Origin: an uncultured Helicobacteraceae bacterium
Lineage (GTDB): Bacteria > Campylobacterota > Campylobacteria > Campylobacterales > Helicobacteraceae
Length of the DNA: 64,000 bases
Direction: 5' to 3'
Assembly (NCBI GenBank): GCA_910578285.1
Contig: CAJTQL010000005.1
Coordinates: forward strand, 1 to 64,000
The translations under genes and the position numbers were made by a program. This document shows positions 7,938 through 17,699 of this stretch, piece by piece. A model generated the notes under the pieces. The model worked only from the letters and a program-made list of their open reading frames with translations. It had not been told where the DNA came from and did no database searches. Numbering within the stretch: the first letter of the stretch is position 1; the number at the start of each line of letters is the position of its first letter.

Positions 7938-10105
7938 CAGTCTATCCTTTTGCGCACTTTGAAAATGCGCCCTAGCGGATTGCTCGCCACAAGCGCAAAC
8001 GTTTCATTTTCGCCAAACACAAAGAGCTGCAAGGTTGTGCTATAAAACGAAAATTCATCGCACACAATGAGCTTGTTTTGGGATTCGAGCCACACGGCAA
8101 AAAGCCGTGAGGGAGTGGAGAAATCGACACGTTCTGCGTGCGGAATCGTGCGCACAAACGCGCTAGCAGAATCGGAATCGACGCTCACTTCGCGCATGCG
8201 CACAAACGCGCGCAATGGCACGCGCGATTCGCCATTGTGGAGCTCGCCTGTTTGGGGCATAAGCGTGAGATTGCCATCGGCAAAAATTGTGTTGGCAGTG
8301 ACTCGATGCACATGCGCGACATGGAGCATGGAATCCTCACGCATGATTCCGCCTGCAAAGTCGATATTGCTAAAACTCGCAATCACATCGAAAATCTCAA
8401 ACATTTGCAGCGGGAGATAATAGAAAATATCATGCTGCATGGGAGGCACATCAAGCATGCCATTTTCGAGGCGCAAGAGAAAATTGCGCGGCGAATTCGC
8501 AGGGAAGTCGCGCAAAAGCTGCTCGACAATCGCATTGTCTTCGCCGATATTGCGATATTTTTCTGTGGTATATGTCGTGAGGGCAGCGAGCGTGGCTGAC
8601 GCGTTCATATTCGGCGTGGCGAGCATGAGGCTCACGGGGTAATTCACAGCGCCTGAATGCTTGCCGCCATCAATGAGCGTCTTGACATCGCCATAATAGC
8701 GCGCACCATAGCCATAATCCCACCAAGTAATCAGATAATCAATTGGTTTTGCAAGAGTTTTGAGCGCTTGGAGCAATTGCGCCTCGTCTTTGTGGAAAAC
8801 GCTTGGGACGTTGTATTGCATGATGTGCGCAAAACTCGGCATACAAAGCAGTGCGGCAAGAGGCAGAGCGACAAACAAGCGCCATTTGGGCAACAGCGAC
8901 AAACAAAAAAGCAGCACAAAGCCAAGCCCAAGCGCCAAGAAGGGCGTGGCAAAGAGATTGAAACGCAAGCCAATCTTTGCGCCCGCAAAGCCCAAAAGCA
9001 CAAATGGCAAACCAAGCAAAAAATGAGGACGCTGCACGCATAGCGCGATATAGCCCAATAGCGACACCACAAACAGCGGCACGGTCGATGAGATTCGCTG
9101 CATGGCTTCAACGAGCGAAACACTCGAAACTTCGCGGATTGTGCCAACAACGTCATGGAACACGAGTGGGCTATCTTGGGGTAATTGCTGCAAAAAATAA
9201 GCTTGGAATGGATATAGAAGCACGGAAAAGCCCCCAAAAAGCGCGGCGACAAGCAACGACAATGCGATAAACGCGCCATGTGCTTTTGGATTCCGCACAC
9301 ACACAAACACACCAGCAAGCAGAATCTGCAACCACCAAAACGGCACAAGCAGCACAGAGAGCGCAGCGATGATGGGCAGCATCGCAAACGGAGCGCGCAC
9401 AATCGCACAAAAGCGCCCAACAAACGCCCAGACAACACAGAGCGCGAAAATGGCAAGAAACAGGTTGGAAAGCCCAGCGTGCCACTGCTGTGCGAGGATT
9501 GCAAAGACAAAAAAGGCGCATAGCATGATTTGTGATTGTGTCTGTGTAAAGCGCAACAAGCAAAAGATGGCACAAAGTGGCAACACAATAATGAGCATAT
9601 CGGTGTCATAATAACCTATCATTGTGCGGTTGTAATAGCTCACAACAATGCCGCCAAAAAAGGCTACAAAGCACGCGCAAAAGGTTTTGAGGCGCTCATC
9701 AAAGCGGCTTGGAACAAAAGCAATAAAAAAGAAATAGAGAGGAAACGCCACAAGAGAGCCAAAAATAGCAGGCAAAAACAGCAGCAGCCAATCGAGAGGC
9801 AGCGGCAACACAAAGGCAAATGCAGCGCTTAGAATCGACAATAAGGAATGTACAGGCGAGAGATCGCCGTCTTGATGAAAGCCTGCGAGAATATCGCGTG
9901 CGCCCTCCGCATAGTAGTAGCCGTCATTGTTGTTGAGCATAGGAATGCAATCGAGCAAAAAGTCCGCATTGCCAAGTGCAAAAAAAAGCCAGTGCAAGCG
10001 GACACAAAACAGCGCGACAAACACCAAAACGCTCAAGCACAGATGTTGTGCGCGCAAGAGAGGTTTAGGGTGTTGTGAGGGTGGTTCGATATACAAGTTT
10101 GCCAT
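7937..10105 (-). CDS. pglB: Oligosaccharyltransferase PglB
   Basis: Transfers a lipid-linked oligosaccharide to Asn in D/E-X-N-X-S/T sequons on the periplasmic side. About 722 residues: a first membrane helix near 20-40, then NNDGYYYAEGARD carrying the metal-binding Asp, YYNRTMIGYYDTDM in the second loop region, an TIREVSS segment matching the catalytic-loop Glu, many membrane helices, and a soluble C-terminal domain. The sequon-binding WWDYGYG lies near residue 459, very close to its place in C. jejuni PglB. The start at 10105 (MANLYIE) is chosen because longer forms only add a basic, non-conserved stretch; it overlaps the upstream binding-protein gene by 41 bases and the true start is uncertain. 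First gene of the pglB-asnB-methylase-pglA run. Other pgl genes are not in the window. Confidence 0.93.
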   Translation of the reverse strand: MANLYIEPPSQHPKPLLRAQHLCLSVLVFVALFCVRLHWLFFALGNADFLLDCIPMLNNNDGYYYAEGARDILAGFHQDGDLSPVHSLLSILSAAFAFVLPLPLDWLLLFLPAIFGSLVAFPLYFFFIAFVPSRFDERLKTFCACFVAFFGGIVVSYYNRTMIGYYDTDMLIIVLPLCAIFCLLRFTQTQSQIMLCAFFVFAILAQQWHAGLSNLFLAIFALCVVWAFVGRFCAIVRAPFAMLPIIAALSVLLVPFWWLQILLAGVFVCVRNPKAHGAFIALSLLVAALFGGFSVLLYPFQAYFLQQLPQDSPLVFHDVVGTIREVSSVSLVEAMQRISSTVPLFVVSLLGYIALCVQRPHFLLGLPFVLLGFAGAKIGLRFNLFATPFLALGLGFVLLFCLSLLPKWRLFVALPLAALLCMPSFAHIMQYNVPSVFHKDEAQLLQALKTLAKPIDYLITWWDYGYGARYYGDVKTLIDGGKHSGAVNYPVSLMLATPNMNASATLAALTTYTTEKYRNIGEDNAIVEQLLRDFPANSPRNFLLRLENGMLDVPPMQHDIFYYLPLQMFEIFDVIASFSNIDFAGGIMREDSMLHVAHVHRVTANTIFADGNLTLMPQTGELHNGESRVPLRAFVRMREVSVDSDSASAFVRTIPHAERVDFSTPSRLFAVWLESQNKLIVCDEFSFYSTTLQLFVFGENETFALVASNPLGRIFKVRKRID

Positions 10106-11180
10106 TTTTGACTTCATTAAACACCGCATTACGCAAGCTTTCGCCATTTTTGAGACTAAAGACACCGCTCACGCCTTCAAAAGAGTCTTGGTTGCGAATC
10201 TTATCATTGAGGCAGGCTCTATCGTCTTTGTCGCATGTCTCAAGCGCTTTGAGAACGAGGAGATAGGCGTCAGCAAACATGATACTAAAACTACTCACAG
10301 ATTCTTTATATTTCTCTTCATAGACTTTGATAAATTTTTTGCCAAGCTCGGTTTGTTCGCTGTTGGTCGAGTAGTAATCGGTTACAATCACGCCCTCGCC
10401 CGCGTCTTTAGCGACATCAAAAAAGATGTCGCTACCAGCGACTCCATCACCACCCACAACGGGCATTGAAAGCCCTAGCTGCTTGTATTGCACCATAATC
10501 AATGCAGCTTCGTTGTAGTAGATGGGGATAAATAGCACATCGGGATTTGCTGCCTTAATGCTTGAAAGCTGTGCCTTGAAGTCTTTGTTGCCCGCCTTAA
10601 ATTCTGACTTGATGATGACCTTTCCGCCAAGCTTCTTGAATTGCTTCTCAAACGCATGGGTAAGCCCAATGGAATAATCGCTGCTGCTATCAAAAAGAAT
10701 CGCCGCGCGTCTTGCGCCAAGCTCAGAAAAGGAAAAGCTCGCGCCCGCTGTGCCCTGAAAGCTATCAGCAAACGCGATTCGTGTAACAAATTTTTTGCCT
10801 TTTGTGACTCTATCTCCTGTGGCAACAGCAGGAATCAGAGGTGTTTGAGAATCCTCAACTGTTTTAATCATTGCAAGGGTATTGGTGGTAATAAGGGGAC
10901 CAAAGACTACGCTAACCTTGTCTGTTGCTGTGAGCTTGCGAATGGCGTTTGCCGATTCGATTTTCTCGCTTTTGTTGTCAAGCACAATGAATTTGAGCGA
11001 ATCGCCCTTCGCATTTTGCGGCACAAGGCTTTGCATGACCTCTAATCCTCGAAAACCTGCCTGCCCAAAGCCAGCAAGCGAACCGCTTAGGGGCATCACC
11101 ACACCAGCCTTGATTTCATCGGCACAAAGAGGAGCGCCAAGAATCGCGCCCACAAAGAGAGAAGCAAGAATTTTTTTCAT
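10065..11180 (-). CDS. Branched-chain amino acid binding protein (LivJ/K-like)
   Basis: Periplasmic solute-binding protein of 371 residues for a Liv-type ABC transporter. A cleavable signal peptide (basic MKK, hydrophobic stretch, likely cut near ADE at about residue 21) is followed by the VVMPLSGSLAGFGQ segment typical of Peripla_BP_6. An AGGAG site precedes the ATG. The matching permeases and ATPases are elsewhere in the window (livH at 19757, livFGM at 47071-49543). It starts 21 bases after the PBP1A stop and its 3' end overlaps the pglB start. Ligand (Leu/Ile/Val or another amino acid) cannot be fixed from sequence. Confidence 0.88.
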   Translation of the reverse strand: MKKILASLFVGAILGAPLCADEIKAGVVMPLSGSLAGFGQAGFRGLEVMQSLVPQNAKGDSLKFIVLDNKSEKIESANAIRKLTATDKVSVVFGPLITTNTLAMIKTVEDSQTPLIPAVATGDRVTKGKKFVTRIAFADSFQGTAGASFSFSELGARRAAILFDSSSDYSIGLTHAFEKQFKKLGGKVIIKSEFKAGNKDFKAQLSSIKAANPDVLFIPIYYNEAALIMVQYKQLGLSMPVVGGDGVAGSDIFFDVAKDAGEGVIVTDYYSTNSEQTELGKKFIKVYEEKYKESVSSFSIMFADAYLLVLKALETCDKDDRACLNDKIRNQDSFEGVSGVFSLKNGESLRNAVFNEVKNGKLVYRTTLTTP

Positions 11181-11201
11181 ACGAGACTCCTTTTTATGAA
11201 A

Positions 11202-13145
11202 TTAGGGCAATAGTTGTTGGTTGTAGATTCCTTCGGTTTCTTTGGGAGCAGAAACATCGGTGTAGAAGTATTGCTCACCATCTTTAATGTCAGAATAGAC
11301 ACCGCTTGGGATATTGAAATTGCGTTTGAGTCCCGGCTCGATTTGCAAGAGACGTTCATAAAAATGAGAAAACACCGGAGCGCTTGTTACACTGCCCGTT
11401 TCACGTGCGCCAAGCGGAGTGTTGTCGTCTCTACCATACCACACCACGGTTTGGATTGTGGGCGAAAAGCCACAAAACCAAGCATCGATATTATTATTCG
11501 TGCTGCCTGTCTTGCCGGCAATCTCGATTCCCTTGACACGTGCGCGACGTCCTGTGCCGCGATTGACAGCATTGCGCAAAAGGTCAATCATCAAGAAAGC
11601 TTGACGTTCCTCTGTGATTTTGGTGGCGCGCTCATAGAATCGAATCTCTTTGCCCCTTATGTCGGTAATCGAATCGATGAGCATGGGCTCCATAATAGTG
11701 CCATAATTGGAAAAGATTGTATAAGAACGGCTCATTTCAAGCGGTGAGACAGCAAAGCTGCCAAGCGCTATCGTGAGGTTGCGTGGCGCATTGACAAAGC
11801 CATATTGGTCAATTTTTTGCCATACCCGTTCGAATCCGACATCTTCGACAAGATTGATTGTTGCGAGATTGAGACTCTGTTCGAGAGCTGTTTTGAGCGT
11901 TACAAGCCCCTTGAATGCATTGGTATAATTTTTGGGCTGCCAAATGCGCTTTTCGCCGTTGCTGACATATTCGTATGTACGCGCAATATCGGCGAGCAAA
12001 TCACTTTCAGAATAGCTATAATCAAGCGCTGCTTGGTAGATAAAAGGCTTAAAACTGCTGCCGGGCTGGCGCTTTGCCTGTGTTACACGATTAAAATTGC
12101 TTTTTTTGTAATCCACACCTCCAACCATAGCGCGAATCCTGCCACTGCGATTCTCGAGCACGACAATCGCACCATTGAGGCTTTCGTTGTCATGATTGGG
12201 TTGTCGTTTGCGAATCTGCTCATAGCCATAGACAAGAGCCTCTTGTGCGGCTTCTTGATAGTCTAAATCGAGATTGAGCTTAATCACATAGCCGCCTGTT
12301 TTGATGTCTTGCAGTTGTGCAAGCTGACGCAAAACCTCATTCACAACATAGGGGGCGACATTTGCACTCAATGTGTCGTTGTAGATTTTAGGCACTTCAT
12401 CAATGCCTCTTTGCAGCTCATCATCTGTAATCCAACCAAGCGCATACATGCGTTGCAAGATATTATTGGCACGTCCAAGCGCAAAATCAAGATTTTTCGT
12501 TGGGTCATAGAACGCTGGCGCACGCACAAGCCCTGCGAGCAGGGCAGATTCTTTGAGCGTGAGCCTGTCTAAATCTTTGCGAAAATAGCCCAAAGCTGCC
12601 GTGCGAATGCCATAGTAACCATGCCCAAAATAAGCACGATTGAGATAACGTTCAAGAATCTCTTCCTTGCTCAAGACTTGTTCGATGCGAATCGCAAGCA
12701 AGGCTTCTTTAATCTTTCTATCAAACGTGCGCTCGGGAGTGAGGACAATATTTTTAATCAGCTGCTGCGTAATCGTGCTGCCGCCCTCAAGCATTTTGCC
12801 ACTCGCAAGATTCTTGACCATCGCGCGTGAAATCGCGTCTATGTTGATGCCCGGGTGCTCAAAAAAGAGTGTGTCTTCGACAGCAGCGAGCGCCTCAATG
12901 ACACGTGCAGGGAAATCTTCAAAAGATGCATAGAATCGAAATTCTTTGTCATAGAGATTTGCTACAAGCCTTCCTTTGCGGTCGATGATTTGAGTCGTGA
13001 GCGGCGGGGTGTAATGCACGACTTGGTCGAGATCAAATCGAATGGAGTTATAATAATGCACAAGAATAGCAACGATTCCAATCCCGATGAACAAGCAAAG
13101 CACCATAAAAAGTTTAAAAAGTTTTCTCACATCAATGCTCCGCAA
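11202..13145 (-). CDS. mrcA: Penicillin-binding protein 1A
   Basis: Bifunctional class A PBP of 647 residues that polymerises and crosslinks peptidoglycan. A cytoplasmic stub and one membrane anchor (about 11-31) precede the GT51 glycosyltransferase domain, with the catalytic Glu in VEDTLFFEHPG (E90) and GGSTITQQLIKN. The transpeptidase domain has the active-site SSFK (near 364) and KTGS (near 544). The start overlaps the bioF stop by 19 bases, so it is probably translated from the bioF message. Length fits the short Helicobacter PBP1A without an added OB-fold extension. Confidence 0.93.
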   Translation of the reverse strand: MRSIDVRKLFKLFMVLCLFIGIGIVAILVHYYNSIRFDLDQVVHYTPPLTTQIIDRKGRLVANLYDKEFRFYASFEDFPARVIEALAAVEDTLFFEHPGINIDAISRAMVKNLASGKMLEGGSTITQQLIKNIVLTPERTFDRKIKEALLAIRIEQVLSKEEILERYLNRAYFGHGYYGIRTAALGYFRKDLDRLTLKESALLAGLVRAPAFYDPTKNLDFALGRANNILQRMYALGWITDDELQRGIDEVPKIYNDTLSANVAPYVVNEVLRQLAQLQDIKTGGYVIKLNLDLDYQEAAQEALVYGYEQIRKRQPNHDNESLNGAIVVLENRSGRIRAMVGGVDYKKSNFNRVTQAKRQPGSSFKPFIYQAALDYSYSESDLLADIARTYEYVSNGEKRIWQPKNYTNAFKGLVTLKTALEQSLNLATINLVEDVGFERVWQKIDQYGFVNAPRNLTIALGSFAVSPLEMSRSYTIFSNYGTIMEPMLIDSITDIRGKEIRFYERATKITEERQAFLMIDLLRNAVNRGTGRRARVKGIEIAGKTGSTNNNIDAWFCGFSPTIQTVVWYGRDDNTPLGARETGSVTSAPVFSHFYERLLQIEPGLKRNFNIPSGVYSDIKDGEQYFYTDVSAPKETEGIYNQQLLP

Positions 13146-14242
13146 AATTTTTGCGCAATTATAGCAGAGAGTCTCTTATGTGCCTTTTTATTCGTGCCAA
13201 GCGAAACGTTGATGCGCAACATGGGCTCGCTGACTGTGGGCGGGCGGATTGCCCCCACACAAAAGCCTTCCTTGGCAAGATGTTTTTGAGCTACAATCGC
13301 CTCGGCACTGCTCGCAAGCGGAATCGAAACAATGGGTGTGCGCAATGTGCGTCCAAGCGCAGCGCTCCAAATCTCTTGACGCTTTTGCAGTTGCCTTGCA
13401 AACCGAGCGCTGTGGCGCAGGATATAGCAAAAATTCACAAATGCAAGCGCCGTATCAAACAACGAAAGAGCAGTGCTATAAATCAGCGGCTTGGCACGAT
13501 TTGTGAGGAAAGCGATGATGTCGCTATGCGCGAGGATATACGCACCATAACTGCCATATGCCTTACTGAATGTGCCCATTTTGATATAGTTGGGTGCAAT
13601 AGGCAGATTGTGGTAGTCAAAATAGCCCAAGAGATTTTTACCGATTGTGCCGCTCGCATGCGCTTCATCGACTAATAAAAGCGCATTGTGTTCTGCTGCA
13701 AGCTCGGCAAAGGCACGCGGGGCAATCTCGCCGCTCATCGAATAGACTGATTCGATAGCAATGATCCATTGCGAATCTCTGACACGTGGCTCACGCAACA
13801 AAAGCTCGCGCAGGCAATCGGGACGATTGTGCGCAAAAACACGTACGCGCTTGCCAAGCAAACGTGTGGCGAGCTGCCCACTGGCGTGGTAATGGCTGTC
13901 GATAAACAGCACATCGCGTGCACGCACGAGGGATTCAAGCAATGCGATATTTGCGAGAAATCCTGAACCCAAAATCACCCCACGTTCAAAGCCATTTGCT
14001 GCGCAAAGCAGCTCCTCGCACTCATGATGCAATGCGTGGTAACCGTTGACAAGCATAGACGCACCGGGCGCAAAAACATCAGCAGAGCAAAGCTTGCTAA
14101 ATGCGCATTGCGCCTGCTTCTTGTTGCGTCTTAGCCCAAGGTAATCATTGCTCGCAAAGTCGAGCAGAGTGTGCGAAGCTACAGAACGTGTGCGCCACAA
14201 AGAAGCCTTTTTGAGGGCACGAACCGCATTGTCGTAGAACAA
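13127..14242 (-). CDS. bioF: 8-Amino-7-oxononanoate synthase (BioF-like)
   Basis: PLP-dependent alpha-oxoamine synthase of 371 residues. BioF condenses pimeloyl-ACP or -CoA with alanine in biotin synthesis. Visible signatures are DFASNDYLGL at the N-terminus, VDEAHASGTIG (PLP-ring Asp/His), and TFSKAYGSYG with the Schiff-base Lys near 227. The closely related glycine C-acetyltransferase cannot be fully excluded, but the short length and DFASNDYLGL favour BioF. It starts two bases after the response regulator stop, so they are probably co-transcribed. Confidence 0.85.
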   Translation of the reverse strand: MFYDNAVRALKKASLWRTRSVASHTLLDFASNDYLGLRRNKKQAQCAFSKLCSADVFAPGASMLVNGYHALHHECEELLCAANGFERGVILGSGFLANIALLESLVRARDVLFIDSHYHASGQLATRLLGKRVRVFAHNRPDCLRELLLREPRVRDSQWIIAIESVYSMSGEIAPRAFAELAAEHNALLLVDEAHASGTIGKNLLGYFDYHNLPIAPNYIKMGTFSKAYGSYGAYILAHSDIIAFLTNRAKPLIYSTALSLFDTALAFVNFCYILRHSARFARQLQKRQEIWSAALGRTLRTPIVSIPLASSAEAIVAQKHLAKEGFCVGAIRPPTVSEPMLRINVSLGTNKKAHKRLSAIIAQKFCGALM

Positions 14243-14244
14243 GG

Positions 14245-14931
14245 CTATTCCATTGTGAGCTTATAGCCCACGCCCGAAAGGTTGCGGATAATGTTTTGAT
14301 GAGATTTTTTGCGAATGGAGTTGATGTGCATGCGCAGTGTATCGAGCGTCATCGGGGAATCGCCCCAAATGAGGGTTTGGAACTCGTCATAGGATACAAC
14401 GCCACCTTTGTATTGCAACAACAGCGAGAGAATCTGATTCTCTTTTTTGGTTAGCACAATCGGCATACCATTGAAATAGAGCATCATTTCGGCAGGATTG
14501 TAGCTTAACTGCTTGCCGAGGGAAACAGTGGTTTTGGTGATTTTCTTGGGGCTATTGGCAAGTAGAATCATAAAGAGCTCATCGAGGTCAATGGGCTTTT
14601 TGAGAATCGAACATGCGCCCAAATCATAGCTATCAGCAAAATTTTCTTCAGTGCCATAAGCGGTAATGACGATAATCGCCACGCGCGGGTTCATCACACG
14701 CACTTCTTTGATAAACTCAAGCCCACTCATTTTGGGCAATTCAAGGTCTGTGATGATGACATGTGGGGCTTTTTCGCGAAATATTCTAAGCGCCTTTTTG
14801 CCTTCAGATGCCGTGTAGATTGCCTTTGTGTGGCGGCGAATGTTGCGTTCAATGAGATTGCGCAGTTCTATATCATCTTCGACAAGCAAGATTTCAGTAT
14901 CTCTAAGGTCGTCAAGAATCTCTCGTTTCAT
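14245..14931 (-). CDS. OmpR-type response regulator
   Basis: 228 residues. The receiver domain has the acidic pocket E18-D19-D20, phospho-acceptor D62 in ITDLELPKMSG, and the conserved Lys in ILKKPID near 109. The C-terminal winged helix (about 135-228, ending NLSGVGYKL) binds DNA as in OmpR/PhoB. It is divergent from a kinase-like gene at 15005, with 73 bases between starts, the normal layout of a two-component pair. Its likely partner has no visible ATP-binding site, so it may receive phosphate from elsewhere or act without phosphorylation. Regulon unknown. Confidence 0.9.
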   Translation of the reverse strand: MKREILDDLRDTEILLVEDDIELRNLIERNIRRHTKAIYTASEGKKALRIFREKAPHVIITDLELPKMSGLEFIKEVRVMNPRVAIIVITAYGTEENFADSYDLGACSILKKPIDLDELFMILLANSPKKITKTTVSLGKQLSYNPAEMMLYFNGMPIVLTKKENQILSLLLQYKGGVVSYDEFQTLIWGDSPMTLDTLRMHINSIRKKSHQNIIRNLSGVGYKLTME

Positions 14932-15004
14932 TGTCTATCCTTTATCGTATTTTTTCGCATTCTAAGATAAAATTACAAACAAACCCGTGGGAGGTTTTAC
15001 ACCT

Positions 15005-15772
15005 ATGATTATCTCATATTTTAATAAAAATAAAATAATAAAACCAAAAAAATCTATAAGATTCAAAAAAAGCTCAAAGAATGGAGAACAGGACGCTGTA
15101 AGATTTCATGAAACCAAGAATCGAACATACACATTATTTCAGAAAACTAAAACTAAACTTTTAAAAAAGACTAAAGAACTCTATTGTCTTCAGGAACAAT
15201 TGCGACATTTTAAACATGATGCACGGCAACCCTTGAGTGTTGTTGGACTCATTGCATATGATTTAGAACACTGCCTCGAATATGACGAGCTCGAAACAGA
15301 AACGCTTGCCCAAAATGCACAGAACTTGCACAAGCAGGTGCAGCGGCTCGATTGTATGCTTGATTCTATCGCACAGCAAAACACACAAAAGGTGCAAAAA
15401 ATCCAGATTGATAGCATTGTACAACAATGCGCAAACGATTTTGCAGATTCGCTTTCTGTTGTGCTAGACAAATCAGCATATCTTTTTGGGCAACATGAAT
15501 TGATAGAATGCCTATTTTATACATTCTTCGAGATGTTTGGACAAACAAGCACGCAGATTTCTATCGAGACAAATGGCGCACATTTTACATGCGAATGTAT
15601 GCCAAACCTGCCAAACAAGGAGCTCCAAACACTCATAGATGCACACAATAGAATGGCGCATCAACAAAGAATCGAAACATATTTTACACTCACAACAAGT
15701 GCTAACAAGGGCTTTTTGGCTTTTTCGCAGCCTACGCATACAAAACTTGCAAATCTCACACAAAAGCGCTAG
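15005..15772 (+). CDS. Histidine-kinase-like protein without a clear ATP site
   Basis: 255 residues, no membrane helix, basic N-terminus. A dimerisation/phosphoacceptor-like segment HDARQPLSVVGLIAYD puts a candidate phospho-His at H71, followed by helices rich in Gln and Leu. The C-terminal half sits where an HATPase domain should be, but the N-box Asn, DxG and GxG loops are not recognisable. LIECLFYTFFEMFG occupies the N-box position without the Asn. It is divergent from the response regulator at 14931. GGGAGG lies ten bases before ATG 15005, so that start is preferred over the GTG at 14987. It may be a phosphotransfer or sequestering partner. Function unproven. Confidence 0.7.
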   Translation: MIISYFNKNKIIKPKKSIRFKKSSKNGEQDAVRFHETKNRTYTLFQKTKTKLLKKTKELYCLQEQLRHFKHDARQPLSVVGLIAYDLEHCLEYDELETETLAQNAQNLHKQVQRLDCMLDSIAQQNTQKVQKIQIDSIVQQCANDFADSLSVVLDKSAYLFGQHELIECLFYTFFEMFGQTSTQISIETNGAHFTCECMPNLPNKELQTLIDAHNRMAHQQRIETYFTLTTSANKGFLAFSQPTHTKLANLTQKR

Positions 15773-15815
15773 AATCCATTATTGAGTTTTAATTTCACAA
15801 TCTCAAGGATAGAAA

Positions 15816-16265
15816 ATGAGAAAATACAAAGATAGCTTCGAGACTATTTTGGAGCGTTTACACCTAGCGATTCGCAAAAATGGATTGAAAAATTCACGTC
15901 AACGTGAGAATATTTTGAAAATCCTTTACGAGCATGGTGGACATCTTTCGCCTGATGAAATCTTTGCAATGTCACGCCAAAACAACAAAGGTGCGAGCCT
16001 TAGCTCCATCTATCGCATTCTCGCGTTCTTGGAGAAAGAAGGCTTTGTGCTCTCCATCGAAGTCGACACAAACGGACGCCGCTATGAGGTTGCAGGCGGA
16101 TTCCATCATGACCATATCATCTGTATGGAGTGCCGCAATATCATTGAGTTTTATGACGAAGAGATAGAAAGACTCCAAGAAAAGCTCACCGATTCCTATG
16201 GTGCGCGGCTTGTGAGCCATGACATGCGGCTTTTTGTGATTTGTAGCGATTGTCTTAAAGCATAG
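15816..16265 (+). CDS. fur: Ferric uptake regulator Fur
   Basis: 149-residue metal-dependent repressor. An N-terminal winged helix (about 10-85, with SLSSIYRILAFLEKEG as the recognition region) is followed by the metal-binding dimer domain with HHDH (97-100), CMEC (C103, C106) and CSDC (C143, C146). The two CxxC pairs form the structural zinc site. PerR is a possible alternative, but size and the extended N-terminus fit Helicobacter/Campylobacter Fur. AAGGA precedes the ATG. It probably controls the uptake operon at 37047-43114 and perhaps other haem and peroxide genes of the window. Confidence 0.9.
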   Translation: MRKYKDSFETILERLHLAIRKNGLKNSRQRENILKILYEHGGHLSPDEIFAMSRQNNKGASLSSIYRILAFLEKEGFVLSIEVDTNGRRYEVAGGFHHDHIICMECRNIIEFYDEEIERLQEKLTDSYGARLVSHDMRLFVICSDCLKA

Positions 16266-16280
16266 AGATTAGGTTTTTGA

Positions 16281-17699
16281 GTGAAAAAAGTCGCCATTGT
16301 CGGACGCCCCAATGTGGGCAAAAGTTCGCTATTCAATCGATTGATTGCGACACGCAAAGCCATCACATCAGATGTCGTAGGGACAACACGCGACATATGT
16401 ATAGCAGACTGCAAGATTGGTGAAACCGAGTTTTTGTTGAGCGACACAGGCGGCGTGAGCGCAGAAAAAGAAAGCAAAGATTCGCTATTTGGCGCTGTGG
16501 CACAAGCGGCGCGAAGCGAAGCCACACATGCTGATGTTTTGCTGTTTGTTGTCGATGGCAAGGTTGATGTGCAAGAAAATGACATTGCGCTATTTCGCGA
16601 GCTGCAAAAGCTGCATAAGCCGATGTTTCTTGTCATCAACAAGCTTGACAACAGCAAAGAAGAGCAGAGACTTTGGGAATATAGCGCATTTGGAATCGAG
16701 GATATTTTTGGCATTTCTGTGGCACACAATCGCGGAATCGCGCAGCTTGTGAGCGCAATTGAAGCAACACTCACCAAACATCAAACAAACATGCCGCAGC
16801 AAACATTCGATGAAGAGCTGCTCGCCGCTTTGGAAGCCCAAAGCCAAGAGATTGCATTTGACAAATCGCAAACAAACGACATTACAGCACTGGATTTGCC
16901 TCTGCCTCCGATTAAAATCGCGATTATCGGACGTGTGAATGTCGGCAAAAGCTCGCTGCTCAATGCACTTTTGGGGCAGCAACGCTCGGTTGTTTCGCCT
17001 GTTGCTGGGACGACAATCGACCCTGTCGATGCGCAATGCAAATGGAAAGAGCATGATTTTTTGTTTATCGACACAGCGGGGCTAAGGCGCAAAAGCAAGA
17101 TTGAAGGAATCGAAAAATTCGCGCTCATGCGCACAAAAGACATGCTACAACAAGCTGATATTGCCTTGCTTGTGCTTGATTCATCTACGCCTCTTGTCGA
17201 GCTTGATGAAAAAATGGGTGCGCTCGTGCTCGAGCATAAATTGGGCGTGATTCTAGTTCTCACCAAAACCGACATCAAGAATCAATCGCTCGAACAGCTG
17301 CAAAAAGAGATTCGCAGACGTTTCAAATATCTCGCGTTTGCGCCCATTGTGAGTGTTTGTGCACAAAGTGGGCGCAAAATCGAAACGCTTAAAGCAAAAA
17401 TTGTAGAAGTTTTTGATAATCTCTCACGTAGGATTCCAACAGCAGTGCTCAATGATGTACTCTTGCAAGCATGCAGCAAGCACCCGATTCCAAGCGACAG
17501 AGGCAAACTCGTGCGCGTGTATTATGCAACACAATACAAAAATTGCCCACCGCATATTGCGCTGGTGATGAATCGCCCCAATGCACTGCATTTTAGCTAT
17601 AAACGTTATTTGGCGAACACCTTGCGACAGCATTTCGCATTTGAGGGCGTGCCGCTGTTTATTGAGACAAAAAAGAAAGAGGAAAGAACGAGACATTGA
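16281..17699 (+). CDS. der: Ribosome-assembly GTPase Der (EngA)
   Basis: 472-residue double-GTPase needed for 50S subunit maturation. The first G domain has GRPNVGKSS, DTGG and NKLD; the second has GRVNVGKSS, DTAG and TKTD. A C-terminal KH-like domain (from about 365) binds rRNA. The start is GTG, 16 bases after the fur stop. The next gene overlaps its stop, so they are probably one transcription unit. Confidence 0.95.
   Translation: MKKVAIVGRPNVGKSSLFNRLIATRKAITSDVVGTTRDICIADCKIGETEFLLSDTGGVSAEKESKDSLFGAVAQAARSEATHADVLLFVVDGKVDVQENDIALFRELQKLHKPMFLVINKLDNSKEEQRLWEYSAFGIEDIFGISVAHNRGIAQLVSAIEATLTKHQTNMPQQTFDEELLAALEAQSQEIAFDKSQTNDITALDLPLPPIKIAIIGRVNVGKSSLLNALLGQQRSVVSPVAGTTIDPVDAQCKWKEHDFLFIDTAGLRRKSKIEGIEKFALMRTKDMLQQADIALLVLDSSTPLVELDEKMGALVLEHKLGVILVLTKTDIKNQSLEQLQKEIRRRFKYLAFAPIVSVCAQSGRKIETLKAKIVEVFDNLSRRIPTAVLNDVLLQACSKHPIPSDRGKLVRVYYATQYKNCPPHIALVMNRPNALHFSYKRYLANTLRQHFAFEGVPLFIETKKKEERTRH

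Noticed and set aside
8731..9609. Long open frame on the minus strand within pglB
   Set aside because: It is out of frame with PglB, Cys- and Ser-rich in a shadow-like manner, and PglB motifs cover the same DNA in the true frame.
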